NCBI RefSeq assembly: GCF_041146395.1
Contig: NC_091002.1
Coordinates: 6,566,501-6,630,500, forward strand
Direction: 5' to 3'
DNA from: Eulemur rufifrons
Lineage: Eukaryota; Chordata; Mammalia; Primates; Lemuridae
Length of the DNA stretch: 64,000 nt
Shown: one piece after another, positions 11,395 through 22,485 of the stretch
Numbering within the stretch: position 1 is the stretch's first letter
Layout: every line of letters starts with the position of its first letter
Notes under the pieces: generated by a model
Told to the model about the DNA's origin: nothing
Database searches by the model: none
The model's input: the letters and a program-made list of their open reading frames with translations, nothing else
Translations under genes and position numbers: made by a program

Positions 11395-14190
11395 GCAGGG
11401 ATTAAATTAAAAAGGAAATTTGAATTGTATATCTATCTAAATACAAAAGTGAAAACAGCATCCTAATGCAGGCAACAATATTACCCAGAGTCATCCTTTT
11501 ACAGCTAACATTTAACATTTCAACTCTTCCAGGCCCAGAATCTTCCCAGAACTGACTTTGTGCTTACTTGTGCCAAAATGTGTTAAATTAGTAAGGAAAA
11601 GCATAAAATTTAATTCATAATCCAAGACAAAAATCTGAACTTTGGTTTAAAAAATGAAAAGCTATTAGCTGATATACCATACTCTAATCCTTCAAACAAG
11701 CAAGATATGTAACCCCAAAGACAAATCCCAAACAAAAACAGCCTAAGTTCAGACTGAGTACAGGGCACTAGCTCCCAGCAAACTCCGTGGCCAGAAACAG
11801 AGATCTGAAACCAAGCCATGTCTCAAGTCCAGGGCTCAGGAACTAATATCAGACAGCAAGATAAGGCATGATAACAAATAAAAGGATAGGTCTGAACTAA
11901 ACAGTATTCCCTCCCTTCTCCTAAAGCACACAGCTCTGGGCCTAATCACCAGGATTGGTTAATTCACCAACTCTCCCCTTTGCCCTTGGCACCCCTGGAG
12001 CTTGCCTGGAAGGGCAGCTGCTCCATGAAGAGGGAAAGTTAGGGACACAATTCTTAACGCAGAGGCACAACCTCAAGGGTATCATTTTCCACTTTTAAAG
12101 TCTTTACCCTAAATTGAAACAGGCAAGGCCACTCTGAAATGATTCAGCTACTAATGAAATAGAAAGCCTGCAATTACTTTTCCTTCCCTTCCAACAATGT
12201 AAGAGGGTGATCCTGGAAATAGGCCTCTTCCACGTCCATGACTGGAAAGGGCATCCCGGAGGCCCCAAGCGCCCCTGACAAGTGTTTTCAGAGATACCAG
12301 AATGTTATTTGACCTAAGAGACATTTCCCTGTCTGCCTCTACCATTTGTCATTGAAAAAAAATAATGCTGCTGCCCACCCCCCAAAATGGCCTTTTGACA
12401 AGTAGACTTAGTTTTTCCTTAACTGGTGGCAGAAAGTCACTCAAATGAAAAGCCACTCCTTGTACAGATAGATATGCAGTGCGGAGGCCTCCACCCTCCC
12501 CGGCCGACCCATATAGCGACAGCAGGCAGGACTGAGAGCAGTCCTGGAGGGACTGCAGCAGGGAGCGCTGGGCGTAGAAGGCGGCCAAGGGCAGGCGAGG
12601 CCCCAACCACACCCAGTACCCGGAAGCACCAGGCTGGGAGACCGAGCAAGTAGCAGCTACCTGGCGGGGAGCGGGGAGCGGGGAGCAGGGAGCGCTGCTA
12701 CATTGTGCACCAGGCAAGCCTGAGTCCTCCTGGGCCAGGCCAGGGCCAACAAGGGGCAGTCTGTAAGCCCCCAACCCAACACTCTCCAACCCCAAGTGGA
12801 ACTCCCCCACCTCAAAGGCCACAAAACACGAGCCCTTCGGGGCCCTGAGCTCGCCCCGAAAACTCGGGTACTGGTCTTCCAAGCCGACCTGCTGCCTCTC
12901 GGGAATGCGCGTACAGGCGGCACAGACACTTAAGGAAACCCTCATGGGGAGCGATCACCGACCACAGAGGAGGGGGCTGGGGATGCCGCACCAGAAAAGT
13001 GGTCACCGCGGTGGAGGGAGGTCAGTTCCCTGAGTTGGTCAGCAGCACGGCGGCCTCGAATGTCCACGCTGCAGGAATGCGGTGGCCGGCCACTCTCCTG
13101 CCCTGGGTCGCCACGGTGGCCCCACCCCAGCCATGCCTTCCCCCAAGACCCCAAAGCCTGGGACATCCCGCTGCGCCAGCCCCCAGCGCGCAGCCCCCAG
13201 ACACCCATTGTGCCCCCAGGACCCTGCACCTGGGCCCCAAGCACCGCCGCGCCTCGACCCTGCACAGCGCACCCGGCCCTGGTCCGGCCACGGTGAACAC
13301 GAGCCCCAGGAAGGCGGCAGGGACGCAGCGCCCGCAGTGCGACTGGCGCACCCGCCGAGGCGCAGGGCGCGCAGCCGGGACCCCGACCCCGCGGCGCTAG
13401 GAGGGCTGGCGGCGCCGGTGGGGAGCCGCACCCCCGGCGGCACGGAGGCTGCTGGCCCAGGAGCGCTCCCCCGCGGGCCGGGTGCCGGGCGGAAGACCTG
13501 TCCTGGATTCGAGAGGACGCGGGTGGGGAGGAGATAAGGATGGGGACATGAACTAGGCTGAGGTGTGGAACAAGCCAGGTTCAGGAAGGGAGGGCTCTGG
13601 CAGTGGCATGAGGATCCTCTTCGGACACCGGGAAGGAGGGGTCTGTCCGGGACCCCGGACTGGGAAATGGGGGTTCCCTCCAGAACCTGGGGAAGTGGGG
13701 GGAGGGTCTATTCTGGAGTGTGAAGGGAGCTGGGGAGGTCCACTCCCGGCCCAGGATAATGGGGGAGGGGAGTGGGCAGGAGGGGAATGAGGAAGGCATC
13801 CTCGATGTAGGGAGGGGGACCATGAAGTAGTGGAGAGGGGGCCCACGAGGGGCAAGAGGGGACCATCCAGGACAGGGATGAGGAGGAGCCGGGCCCGTTC
13901 TGGCCCCAGGCATTGGGAGAGAGAAAGTGCGCCCAAGAGTAAGAGCATGAGGATGAGTCTTGGACCAGGGCTGGGGGCGTGGGGGTCGGACCCGCCCCAA
14001 GGGTAGGGGGACGAAGGTCTGTCCAAGACGCGGAGTAAAGGGAAGAGGAGTCGGACGGCACGAAAGAGGGCTCTTCATGCACAGGTAAAGGGGGGGCTGT
14101 CTCCGCAAGGGGACCGGCAGGAGGTCAGTACGGGGGACGAGGGGACAGCGATGCGGGGGGGTGTCCAAGCCCAGGGCGGGGGCCGCTCAC

Positions 14191-14229
14191 CTTGGGTTTA
14201 TACAGCCACTTTCGGAACCTGTTCATCAT
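14191..14229 (-). CDS. ZFYVE28: ZFYVE28 first coding exon (LST-2 homologue), partial
   Basis: Reading the minus strand from 14229 gives MMNRFRKWLYKPK. This is the N-terminus I know for ZFYVE28, the vertebrate homologue of C. elegans LST-2. It is followed at once by a consensus splice donor (AAG then GTGAGC, complement of 14185-14190). Only 13 codons lie in the window; the rest of the protein, including the C-terminal FYVE zinc finger, is beyond the left edge. The family protein binds PI3P on early endosomes and limits EGFR signalling by promoting receptor degradation (established knowledge). Two ATG codons are adjacent (14227-14229 and 14224-14226), and I took the upstream one, matching the family MM start. 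The gene points away from CFAP99 and shares its CpG island. Identification is from memory of the protein, but the 13-residue match plus donor is specific. Confidence 0.9.
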
Positions 14230-14578
14230 CGCCGTGCCGGCCCCGGCCGGGCTCCGGCCGGCCTCTGCCCTCAGCAGCGCTGCGGCCGGGCCCGGCTGCA
14301 GCGCGGGACGAACGCCGAGGGAGGACCGAGCCGGGGCCCCCGCGCAGTCCCGGGGCGGCTGGGCTCGAGCGGAGCCTGGAACGCCAGCAGGCAACGGGTA
14401 TGTGTGCGGGGTAGGTGCGCGGCAGGGAGGATGCTCGGCAAGCGGCGCTAGGGAGAACCCTCAGAACCGCGGGCGGCGCGCGGGCGCACGGGCTGGCCGA
14501 CAGGCGCAGCTCGGGGGCGCGCGGCTCCTCGCGGCTCGCTGGCACCCCGCGCCTCCGTGGTCACAGCCGCCCCACGCC

Positions 14579-14588
14579 GCACATGCGC
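14579..14588. promoter_or_regulatory. NRF1-like site
   Basis: The sequence GCACATGCGC is one base from the palindromic NRF1 consensus GCGCATGCGC. It lies inside the CpG island, which is typical for this factor. Occupancy is inferred only from the motif. Confidence 0.35.
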
Positions 14589-14651
14589 TAAGGGCGCCGC
14601 GAACCCCCGACCCGCCAAGAACCGCGGGCGGGGCGGACCGGAGGAGGCTGC

Positions 14652-14656
14652 CCAAT
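14652..14656 (+). promoter_or_regulatory. CCAAT box (NF-Y)
   Basis: This CCAAT pentamer lies in the divergent promoter about 420 bases from the ZFYVE28 ATG and 36 bases from the first ZNF143-type motif. The position suits NF-Y, but a five-base match is weak on its own. Confidence 0.4.
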
Positions 14657-14691
14657 CCCCGCGCCCGCGCCGTGCCCCGCGAGCCCAAGAG

Positions 14692-14703
14692 ACTACAAGT
14701 CCC
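14692..14703 (+). promoter_or_regulatory. ZNF143-type element (ACTACAAnnCCC), plus strand
   Basis: ACTACAAGTCCC followed by G fits the ACTAYRnnnCCCR promoter motif bound by ZNF143/ZNF76. The sequence after it (GATGGACATTGCGGG) also recalls the extended site. An inverted second copy lies about 60 bases downstream at 14766-14784. Confidence 0.6.
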
Positions 14704-14765
14704 GATGGACATTGCGGGAGACGGCACCCTGGGAGCGGCGCCCTTCGCCGGGCGGCGGGCGGTGT

Positions 14766-14784
14766 GCATTATGGGGGTTGTAGT
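14766..14784 (-). promoter_or_regulatory. ZNF143-type element, minus strand, extended form
   Basis: On the minus strand this reads ACTACAACCCCCATAATGC. It contains both the ACTACA-nnn-CCCA core and the CCATAATGC extension of the long ZNF143 site. With the plus-strand copy at 14692 it forms an inverted pair, an arrangement that suits a bidirectional promoter. Confidence 0.65.
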
Positions 14785-14816
14785 CTTCCCACCGACGGCG
14801 CCGGAGCGTGCAGCAG

Positions 14817-14829
14817 GTTGCTAGGTTAC
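14817..14829. promoter_or_regulatory. X-box-like motif 1 (RFX family)
   Basis: GTTGCTAGGTTAC resembles an RFX X-box, two half sites GTNRCY and RGYAAC in inverted orientation, with one mismatch in the right half (GGTTAC). X-boxes drive many ciliary genes. The plus-strand neighbour CFAP99 is a ciliary gene, which makes this more credible than the motif alone. Confidence 0.5.
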
Positions 14830-15002
14830 GACGCCCAAACGAAGCCCCAGCCGCTTCCGCCCTCTTCCCGAGTGGCTGCCGGAGTCTTGGCGCACCTAGA
14901 GTGAAGAGGGGGACCGGCTGCGGTTGCCAAGATAACTGCGGGGCAGGTGGAGGCGCGAAGGACAGTTCGGCGGTCCGCAGCGCCCGCGGAGCTGTCAGAC
15001 AG
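14830..15002 (+). other. CFAP99: Putative noncoding first exon of CFAP99 (5' end approximate)
   Basis: The sequence GTCAGACAG then GTACGG at 15003 is a strong donor at the plus-strand edge of the divergent CpG island. The first coding exon of CFAP99 at 24376 has a candidate acceptor just before it (TTGTCATTAG, exon from 24359). A 5' untranslated exon must therefore lie upstream, and this is the best candidate. The 5' boundary is a guess and no ATG-initiated frame of interest was found in it. Confidence 0.4.
14923..14936. promoter_or_regulatory. X-box-like motif 2 (RFX family)
   Basis: GTTGCCAAGATAAC has a perfect left half-site (GTTGCC), a two-base spacer, and a right half (GATAAC) one base from RGYAAC. 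It lies about 105 bases from motif 1 and about 65 bases before a good splice donor at 15003. It may therefore sit close to or within the first exon of CFAP99. Confidence 0.5.
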
Positions 15003-17396
15003 GTACGGGGTACAGGTACTGGGCACGGGTACAGGTGCGGAACGGGGGATCCAGAGGGAGGAGGGCGAGGCACGCTGCCCACTTCATCAGCATCTTCTCA
15101 CCGACAACTTTTCGTTATCTGCAGACCAGTTCTCATCTCCTTGCTTCTCATCTTGCTTTCGTTAACCACCTTTTTGGTCTTCTTCCTTGTTCCCTGATTA
15201 AAGTTAACGGTGCTTCTTTTTTTATCGCCACAATAAACGGTGCTTTTTAAAAAGATTTTCGGCCGCACTCACTACTTTCCCCAAGGGTGCCCTAATTTGG
15301 ATCTATAAAAATGCTCACCAAACTCTGAGTATCTATTATGTGCCAAGCAGAAAAACAAATATGTGGTCTCACTTAAAATTCCCATTTAGAGCTGAAGAAA
15401 CTGAGGCACAAAGAGGCCGACGTGTCCTGACTGTAGTGGGTGGATCCAGGTCAGTGGCAGGTGTGCCTGCCTCCAACAGCGTGCTCTTCTCTGGCGTGCT
15501 CTGGAATGTGCAGATTTAAGACAGGAGAGAGAAGTAACGTCTTCCTTGGTATAGAATTCAGAAGCTCTCCCACTCCTTTTCATCACTTGCCCAATGTCCT
15601 GGTGCTCAGATGGTTCCATGCACTCCCTGACCACTCTAGGCTGTTAAACTCAATGTGAGTCTAGGCATGGTGGCATCTGAGATTTCCCTTATGTGGTGAT
15701 AATAGTCCGTGTTTATTTTTGGCACCTGATTTTCCCTGCTCCCCTTTAGCTACCACCCAGTCACTGCTCCCTAAAGAGGAAAATCCCCCAGAGTTGCCCT
15801 TTATCTCTAATTCCTTTCCACCTGTTCTTTCTTGAACCTACACCAATCAGATTTTCACCCAACCACTCTTTTGAAGCTCTTTATCAAAGTCTTCCTTGAC
15901 GCTGATGTTGTTAAATCCAATGATCAAGCTTAGCTCTCATCTCCCCCTTGAACCATCAGCAGCAGGTTACCAGCTCCGTGTGCTCACTTGGCTGGAGCAG
16001 ATCACACTCCACTTCTCTTTCTCCCCCTGACCACCCATCGTCAGTCTCCTTGGCTGGGTGCTTCCTCTGCCCCCCGACCTCCCCACACTGGGGACCCAGA
16101 CTCAGTTCTTGGAGGCTACTCTATCCAACCCCTCACTGGGTGATTTCCTGCAGTCACATGGTTTTATAAACAACCATTTTCTCACCAGCCTTTCCAGATC
16201 TTATGTCTCCAGCCTGAACCTGCAACTCCAGGTCTGTTTATCTGTTTTTCACCATTTAGACATCTAACAGATCACCTCAAATTTGACTGAGTCTCCAAAA
16301 CTGTACTCTCAGTGCCACGCTATAAAACCTGATCCTCCCAAAGCTACCATTTCCTCAGCACAAGAACTCCAAGTAGAGACTCGCTGGACTTGTCCAGTGA
16401 GTGAATGATTGTTCTCTGTGGGTCTGTCCTTGGCCAACTCCAAAGCCTGGGGCTGCTGCTGCTCAGAGGCTCCCTTCCTATGCTTCATGGTTTGAAATCG
16501 TGCTCCAGATGAAGGCTGACCTCATGAAAGTGGGTATATCAGTTAGGATTAGGTATCAGCTGCATGTAATGAGAAATCCTAACATCATAGTGGTCCAAAC
16601 AAGAAGATTATTCATGTTTACATGAAAGAAGTCCATGGGGAGGCAATCCTAGTTGGTATGGCAGCCCCAACATTATCAGGGATCAGATTTTCTAGCTGCC
16701 ATCCTTACCATGTTTCCTCATGACCCAGGGTGGCTGCCCAGGTTCCTGCTCTCACCTCCTAAGCCAAGGCACCAGGTGGAAAAGAGCAGAAGGAAGGTGT
16801 GCCCCTCCCATTCAGGGAGACTTTCCAGAAGTCTCACACTCTTCCACTTCTTGATTGTGGAAGAACTTAGCCACATGACCACACCCAGATACCAGGGAGA
16901 TTAGGAAATGTCATCCTTCAGTTGGGCAGCAATAGGCCCAACTAAAAAAATCAGAGTTTTGTTACCTGGGAGGAAAGGGAGAGTAGAGATTGAAAAGCAG
17001 CTAGCAAAATCTGCCTCACACGGCTGTGCTTCAAGCACAAGCTATAGGGGCATGACTTGGCAGCAATCCTTAGGAGACTAGCTTTAATCATGGGAAAAGA
17101 ATGTATCTTAATTAACATACATCTGGGATCTTATGTAAATGAGGCCTCTCTAGTGGTTGAGAGTTTTGACCTTGTGTCTGCTGGAATGTAAACCTCCTCA
17201 GAAATCTCATTTCTATCTAGAAAGGATTCACTAAGAAAAGGAGAAGCTTTGGTCCAGCCTACCAAGTTGCCTTAAATATGAGACAGTCAAGTCCTGATTA
17301 GTGGAATTAAAATCAATACGAGAAAAAAAAATCCATAAGCTCAGGAATTAAATCACACTTCACACATAGATGGTTTTTCACCATTAAAATAAAGCT

Positions 17397-17525
17397 AAAG
17401 CCGGGTTCAATGGTGCATCCCCATAGTCCCAGCTACTTGGGAGGCTGAAGCAGGAGGATTGCTGGATCCCAGGAGTTTGAATCCAGCCTGGGCAACATAC
17501 CAAGACTCTTGTCTCTATAAAAAAT
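17397..17525 (+). mobile_element. Alu-derived monomer
   Basis: A single-arm Alu sequence (gtcccagctacttgggaggc) with an A-rich tail, flanked by aaaataaagct at 17386-17396 and 17526-17536. Confidence 0.8.
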
Positions 17526-18491
17526 AAAATAAAGCTGAGAATGAATGGAAGAATGAATGAATACAGCTGAAGTGCTAAAAGCATCAGAATTGGATGAACT
17601 TTAATACCTGTTTCCTACCCAAAGATGGGATTGCTTTGAAGAAGTTCACAGCACAATTCCAGGGGGATTCAGAATTGGAGCATCTCTTTCCCCCACACCC
17701 ACCTTCACACCACACCTGCTCTGTGCCAGATGTGGGGGTGCAGAGCCCCTGTGCCAGGAACCATCAGGCCCAGCAGGGAACTAGAGCTGCAGGGCAGGAC
17801 AGCTGAATCAGGCCAGGCTCCAAAGGGGCCCTTCTCTCCCCTCCCTGTCTTCAACCTGGTCCATCCATTCTTTCCTTCCAGTTCATTCCATCCAGGCTCA
17901 TCCTAGATTGGGTTGGTGGTCGGGTGGAATTGGCATGTTTCTCTTCCGTCAAAGGGTGTCTTGGATCATCTTTTCTTCAGAATGTTCCAGGCTCCAGAAC
18001 AGGAGGGGAGGGCAGGGAAACCATCCCACCCTGGGAGCAGTTCCCATACAGACCACTCTCTCTCACCACCCACATCAGGCGCAGGAAGGAGCCCTTTTTC
18101 TGGATATATCCCCAGTTCCTCCAGGCAAGGCTGTGTCCAGAAGAGATTCGGGAAGGCTGGGGGTGAAGGGGCCCCATCCTGGGGCAGCCCAACCCTCAAC
18201 ATGACTGGGGGGAGCAAGAAAACTCACTCATTAACATTGTTTCTATAAAAATAGACTTCTTACCTAGATTATATTTTTCCTTGCGAGTCCTGGAATGTGT
18301 GAATGTTATTTTCCTTCATTATGTTGACAGGGAGCCTCTTTCACACAGTTGTGTCTCATTCAGAGAGGTTATCAGGAATCAGGCCAAGGGCTTTAGAACT
18401 CAGCCTGGGCCTCAGGGGCTCACACAGGCAGAAATCCTCCTTGGGGACAGGGGGCTGGACCCCCCTTAAATCCAGTTCAGGATGGGTGGGA

Positions 18492-19010
18492 TTTTTTTGT
18501 TTTTGAGACAGAGTCTCACTCTGTCACCCCAGGTAGAGTGCAATGGTGTCATCACAGCTCACTGCAACCTCAAACTCCTGGGCTTAAACAATCCTCCCGA
18601 GTAGCTGGGACTACAGGCACCACCACACCCGGCTAATTTTTCTATATTTTGTAGAGACAGGGTCTCACCCTTGCTTAAGCTGGTCTTGAACTCCTGAGCT
18701 CAAGGGATCCTCCCACCTCGGCCTCCCAGAGTGCTAGGATTATAGCAGCAGTCCACAACCTTTTTGGCACCAGGGACTGGTTTCATGAAAGACAATTTTT
18801 CCACAGACCAGGGGGTTGGAGTGGGGAGGCAGAGCTCAGGTGGTGATGTGAGTGATGGGGAGCAGCTGTAAATACAGATGAAGCTTCACTCACCCGCCCG
18901 CTACTTACCTCCTGCTGTGTGGCCCAGTTCCTAATAGGCCACGGACTGGTACTGGTCCACAGCCCGGGGATTGGCAACCGCAGGATTACAGGCATGAGCC
19001 ACTGTGCTCA
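18492..19010 (-). mobile_element. Old Alu split by a hAT element
   Basis: A minus-strand AluJ-like dimer starts in the T-run at 18492 and is interrupted at 18745. It resumes at 18984 with gattacaggcatgagccact. The inserted element is listed separately. Confidence 0.85.
18746..18983. mobile_element. MER1-type (hAT-Charlie) non-autonomous DNA transposon
   Basis: The element begins cagcagtccacaaccttttt and shows the MER1-type inverted ends (ccacggactggtactggtcc near the right end). Its flanks are gattatag (18738-18745) and gattacag (18984-18991), an 8-base target duplication as hAT elements make. The family name is from memory; the insertion structure is read directly. Confidence 0.75.
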
Positions 19011-22000
19011 TGTTGTCTTATTTGCTTAGAAAATATTATTGTGACGTCTATTACTTTCCAATTAAATGAGGCAATAAAACTGAACTCTGTTGCACTACAG
19101 GATCCATGTAAGTAAAAGTTCTAAAAAGCAGCTATAAAAAAAAAGCCAATATGATCTTTGGATAGGTCTTATCTCTGGATATCAGAGCCATCTTTCAGAT
19201 TAAGGACAGATTAAAGAGCACAGTTTAGGGTACTTGATCCTTTTTATGTTTCTACACTCAGCTGTTTATTCCACAGAGGCACTTCCTAGGTGCCAGCTCT
19301 GAGCCAGGGGCCAAGGACTCGGAAGTAACGAAGCAGAGCCCTCCCCAAGGTGCTCAGCAACTTCTTGGAAGTTTGGGTGATGCCAGAGAAGGCAGAGAAG
19401 AAAAGAGCTAGGGGGAGGAAGGAAAGCTTCACAAGTGGTGATGTTTGAACTGGGTGTTGAGGAATGCCTAGGAGCTCATCAAGGGAAGAGCCACCTATGC
19501 AGGAACTTCTAAACCAGTGAGAATCCCAAGTGGACAGAGCTGGGGTACAGGAAGGGAGGAGGAGGAAGGCTTCAGGGACTGCTGACCTCAGGCTGTGATG
19601 GGGTTAGGACCTGCTGAGGGGGCTCCACTGGTCCCGCAGCAGCCAAGAGCCTGGGGGGATTTGTTAATGACCCCCACACACACCACCCACTTCAGCTCAG
19701 GCCAGAAGCCTCGGGTCCTCCTGCCTTCCCCCAAACTGTCCAGGCCTCAGGAACACCTGCCTCTCGCTGGTGAGGTGGGAGGGGCCAGGTTTGGGAGAAC
19801 TGCTGAGTGGACTTCTGGCCAGGTGGTATGGCTAGTCTGGGTGGGCCTCACCTGGAAATGTCCCTTGCCATCTCAGCCGAGAAGCCCAGGGAAAAGCACT
19901 CCTAGGAACACAAGTAACCGATGGAAGGTTGCTGCTAGGAGGAGCCCCAGGGCATCCTGAGCACAGGGACCCTGGCTCCCACCCCGCCCCCCCCCCCCAG
20001 CAAAACCTCTGTCTCTGGAGGAGGGACGGGTGGGTGGCTGCATTATCCCCACCAGACGGAGAAGGAGATCTCGCCAGGGCACAGACTACAAACCGTGGAA
20101 ATGAGTGTCTTTTCCAGCACTTCTTCCAGAGCCTGTGCCCTCTCCAGGGCTCCCTATGCCCATGGCAAGGGCACTGTTTGCCTCTAGGTGGAAAACTAGG
20201 ACCAGGGACCCTGGGAAAATACTGCTCCTTGGAGCCCAGGCCCCCCGACCCCACCCTACGCCCACGGTGCTGCCTTTGGCCTGGAGATTCCTGGAGTGTC
20301 TGGGATTGTTTTCCATTTAGGCGCTAGCTGGCTAGCGGAGGTGGAACAAAGAGGCCCCAGAGTGGAGCCAGTGTGTGAGGGAGGGCTGGTGATGCCAAGT
20401 AGGGGGAGCAGGGGCAGTGGATCTTAGCAGGATGGGACCAACAGGACTGGGGCCGGGACAAGGGCAGGAGCCCCCATGCAGCAGCAGCATCAGGATCTAG
20501 GTGGCAGCCGTCCCACCTGGTCAGGGGACCAGGCACCAGGGTTCCTGCCACGGAGGGTACTAGCCTCAGGGAGGGACTGTGGCCCTGGCCCCTGGTACCC
20601 AGTCACCCAGTTCCCCTTCATTGAGGCTTCCAAAACTGCCACCTTATCCCTTTGGGCATACAGGCTTCTCCTGCTATCCTCAACCCCACGGGACACCTTC
20701 CACCCTGTGCCTTCCCACCCACATTTCCTCCCCATCCTTCAGAACCCTGGGGCACAGAGAGGCTAAGCCATGTGTCCTCGATTGCTCAGCAGACCCAGGA
20801 CTGCTGCCTACCTGCTGAGGCAGTGCTCACCTGCAGACCCAGCCTGCCCTTCCCTGAGTCACAGGATGGGAACAACCCCACCTCCTTGAGCCACAGGCAA
20901 GGGCCCACCCCCATAGCAAAAAACGGTGCATTCCTCGCTCTGCAGATGGCCCTGTCCCACTCCTGGGGGAAAAATCTGGAAGAACCCACTCAGTGAGTGC
21001 ATTCACACTCCTGCTCACCATCAGTAATGCGGTCTCCTTGGTGCCAGGGCCCATGCCACCGCATGCATGCTCCAGGAAGGTGGCAGGCCACCGTCCCCCA
21101 CTGCACCCCAGAGGCCCCGGTTATGCTATGGAAATTTTTTTGTTTTTTTTTTCTACCCACATAATCCACTTGGGCAGCTGTGAAGTTTTAAAAACCACCT
21201 CAATGTGGGTGACCCTAATAAAGATGGGGACCAGGGTCCATGAGCTGCCGAGCTCACCCCCATCTCTGTGCCTCTAGGGGAGCCCCCGTAGCTCTCAGCA
21301 ATGTCTGCAGTGAAAGCCACAGGCCCCCTCCCCACTGAGCAGTGCCCCAGAAAAGTGCTTCCCACCCCAGGAGCCTAGCTGTTGTCCCTCCTTGCTGTGT
21401 CACAGCTGCCTGGACCTGCCCATCTCCAGACTGGCTGGGCCCAAGGCTAAGGCCCACTCCGAGTCCTCAGACCCCCCACCCATCCCTGCCATGCTGGGTG
21501 CCTGGCTGTCTGGACCCTCCCAGGGAGAGGGTGCTGCATTCAGAGAGCGGCCAAAACAGCAACTGGTGCAAAGCCGTCACAAGTTGAGGCCCTGCTCTGA
21601 ACGGAGCTACTCTGGGTGCCCAAAGGTGGTGGCTGGGTCTCCTGAGGATTTCTGCTCACGGCTGTTAAGGTCCCAGCACCCCAGAAGACAGCTAGAGTGA
21701 TCCCAGTGATCAGAGGACAGTGAGGATGGGTGGCAGGGGGTGACCTCCAGGTGGAAGTTCTCCAGGGAGGTGGGTTGTGGGGGGGGTGGAGGGAGCCAGC
21801 CAGGGTTTGGGGCGGCCTCCCACGCAAACCTCTCTGGTCTTCCCCGGGGCCAAGCCTGGCTAGAGTCCACTCTCAGCATCTGTGGATTTGCATGTTTAAT
21901 GGCTTTTAATGTGGCGCCATCCAGGCACGGTCCCTCCTTTGCTTCATCAGGACCCAGACATGGGGGGAAGGGACAGGGTGTCTGCCATCATGGCAGACCA

Positions 22001-22191
22001 AGTTGGGGCTCAAGGCAGCCTCCAGGGCAGTGACCGTGTCCTGGTCGCACCTGTGGTGAGCTTACTCGGTACCAATGGGCCACGTTCACTTCGTTTTCTG
22101 CGACTTGGTTTCCAGGACCTGTCCTCAGCACCAGGGCTTCAAGCCAGTTCCAGCAGATTTCCAAATTGTAAGAGGCCTTTCTTCTGGCCTT

Positions 22192-22485
22192 TTCTGGGTT
22201 TTTTGGGTGGTGGTGGTGGGTTTTTTTTTTTTTTTTTTTTTTTGAGACAGGGTCTTGTTCTGTCACTCTGGCTAGAGTGCAGTGGTGTTGTCAGTCATCA
22301 TAGCTCACTGCAGCCTCAAACTCCTGAGCTCAAGCGACCAGCTGTGTCTACAGATGTGCGCCACCACACCTGGCTAATATTTCTATTTTTTCTAGAGACA
22401 GGGTCTCCCTCTTGCTCAGGCCGGTCTCAAGCTCTGAGCTCAAGCGATCCTCTGGCCTTGGTCTCCCAGAGTGAGCCACAGCGCC
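22192..22485 (-). mobile_element. Alu, minus strand, with small internal deletions
   Basis: The element has a T-run at 22221 and an Alu body ending gtgagccacagcgcct. The flanking cttctggcctt occurs at both ends (about 22181-22191 and 22487-22497). The variable GT-rich sequence before the T-run is probably part of the tail. Confidence 0.8.

Larger units (their letters stand above)
13050..15060. promoter_or_regulatory. CpG-island bidirectional promoter, ZFYVE28 / CFAP99
   Basis: This block is strongly GC-rich with frequent CG dinucleotides, unlike its flanks. It contains the ZFYVE28 start codon region on the minus strand and a plausible noncoding first exon of CFAP99 on the plus strand. No TATA box is evident. 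Individual elements inside it (two ZNF143-type motifs, CCAAT, NRF1-like and two X-box-like motifs) lie between 14579 and 14936, just upstream of both transcription units. That is the expected position for a shared divergent promoter. In human the two genes are also head to head at 4p16.3. Transcription start sites cannot be read from sequence alone. Confidence 0.75.

Noticed and set aside
13082..13537. Possible further ZFYVE28 exon in the GC-rich stretch
   Set aside because: No frame on the minus strand continues the ZFYVE28 protein after WLYKPK, and splice signals do not fit.
14192..14824. 210-codon plus-strand frame across the CpG island
   Set aside because: Long frames are expected in CG-rich DNA lacking stops; it overlaps the ZFYVE28 first exon in antisense and has no known homologue.
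16540..16930. Old dispersed repeat (cagttaggattaggtatcag...), possibly related to 39000-39060
   Set aside because: It looks like a mammalian interspersed repeat, but I could not name the family or fix boundaries.
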